Assembly: GCA_964644525.1 (NCBI GenBank)
Contig: CAZXWC010000041.1
Span: forward strand, 1-13,474
DNA length: 13,474 bases
Direction of reading: 5' to 3'
DNA from: BM714 sp964644525
GTDB lineage: Bacteria; Bacillota; Clostridia; Peptostreptococcales; BM714
Shown here: piece after piece, positions 13,456-13,474 of the stretch
Layout: each line of letters opens with the position of its first letter
How positions within the stretch are numbered: position 1 is the stretch's first letter
The notes under the pieces: generated by a model
Databases searched by the model: none
The model's input: the letters and a program-made list of their open reading frames with translations, nothing else
What the model was told of the DNA's origin: nothing
Position numbers and translations under genes: made by a program

Positions 13456-13474
13456 ATGGGAAAAGCCAAATACG
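13456..13474 (+). CDS. tuf: Elongation factor Tu, N-terminal start (3' end outside window)
   Basis: Only six codons are in the window (MGKAKY), preceded by a very strong ribosome binding site AAAGGAGG (13438-13445). The peptide fits the start of EF-Tu (typically M-x-K-A-K-F/Y-E-R), and tuf is expected after sigH and a tRNA-Thr in this conserved segment. No promoter or terminator is visible in the 38 bp between the tRNA and the ATG. The assignment depends on six residues plus gene order. Confidence 0.8.

Noticed and set aside
1..13474. Mobile elements, CRISPR arrays, phage or defence genes
   Set aside because: No transposase or integrase genes, terminal inverted repeats, spaced direct repeats or defence-type domains were seen; composition and gene order look uniformly chromosomal.

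Overview
The window reads as a chromosomal housekeeping segment from a low-to-moderate GC Gram-positive bacterium of the class Clostridia. Evidence: strong AGGAGG-type ribosome binding sites, consensus sigma-A promoters, two T-box leaders, a sporulation-type sigma-H gene, ThyX rather than ThyA, an archaeal/eukaryotic-type ProRS, and a gene order close to the radA...sigH segment known from Bacillus and Clostridia. A Peptostreptococcaceae-like clostridium is my best guess; the sequence alone does not settle the genus. All genes lie on the + strand.

Layout. (1) 1-138: the 3' end of an ABC-2-type transporter permease. (2) 154-1527: radA (DNA repair). (3) 1635-2111: a CarD-family RNA polymerase-binding regulator with two tandem consensus promoters in front and an intrinsic terminator behind. 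(4) 2246-3346: a YacL-like PIN/TRAM membrane protein, then a hairpin/T-tract. (5) 3421-4604: ispD and ispF (MEP isoprenoid pathway), overlapping by ATGA. (6) 4601-6342: a promoter, a proline T-box leader and proS. (7) 6343-6660: a 318-bp gap bounded by two hairpins, ending in a promoter for gltX. (8) 6661-9808: gltX, a cysteine T-box leader and cysS. (9) 9814-12617: a tight run of mrnC, an unrecognised membrane-anchored protein, thyX, rlmB and yacP/rae1. (10) 12626-13474: a sigH promoter, sigH, tRNA-Thr(GGT) and the first codons of tuf.

Functionally the segment is centred on translation (three aminoacyl-tRNA synthetases, a tRNA, EF-Tu, rRNA methylation and maturation, ribosome-associated RNA cleavage). 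Added to this are transcription control (CarD, sigma-H), isoprenoid precursors, dTMP synthesis and recombination repair. The synthetase genes are divided into separately controlled units: proS by charging of tRNA-Pro, gltX by a plain promoter, and cysS by charging of tRNA-Cys within the gltX transcript.

I found no mobile element, CRISPR array, defence island or obviously new multi-gene system. The points most worth checking are regulatory: the hairpin-promoter junction and unexplained RNA-sized gap before gltX, the palindrome over the sigH start site, the variant T-box bulge before cysS, the tandem carD promoters, and the fused sigH-tRNA-tuf arrangement. The one protein I could not identify is the small membrane-anchored product at 10219-10587.
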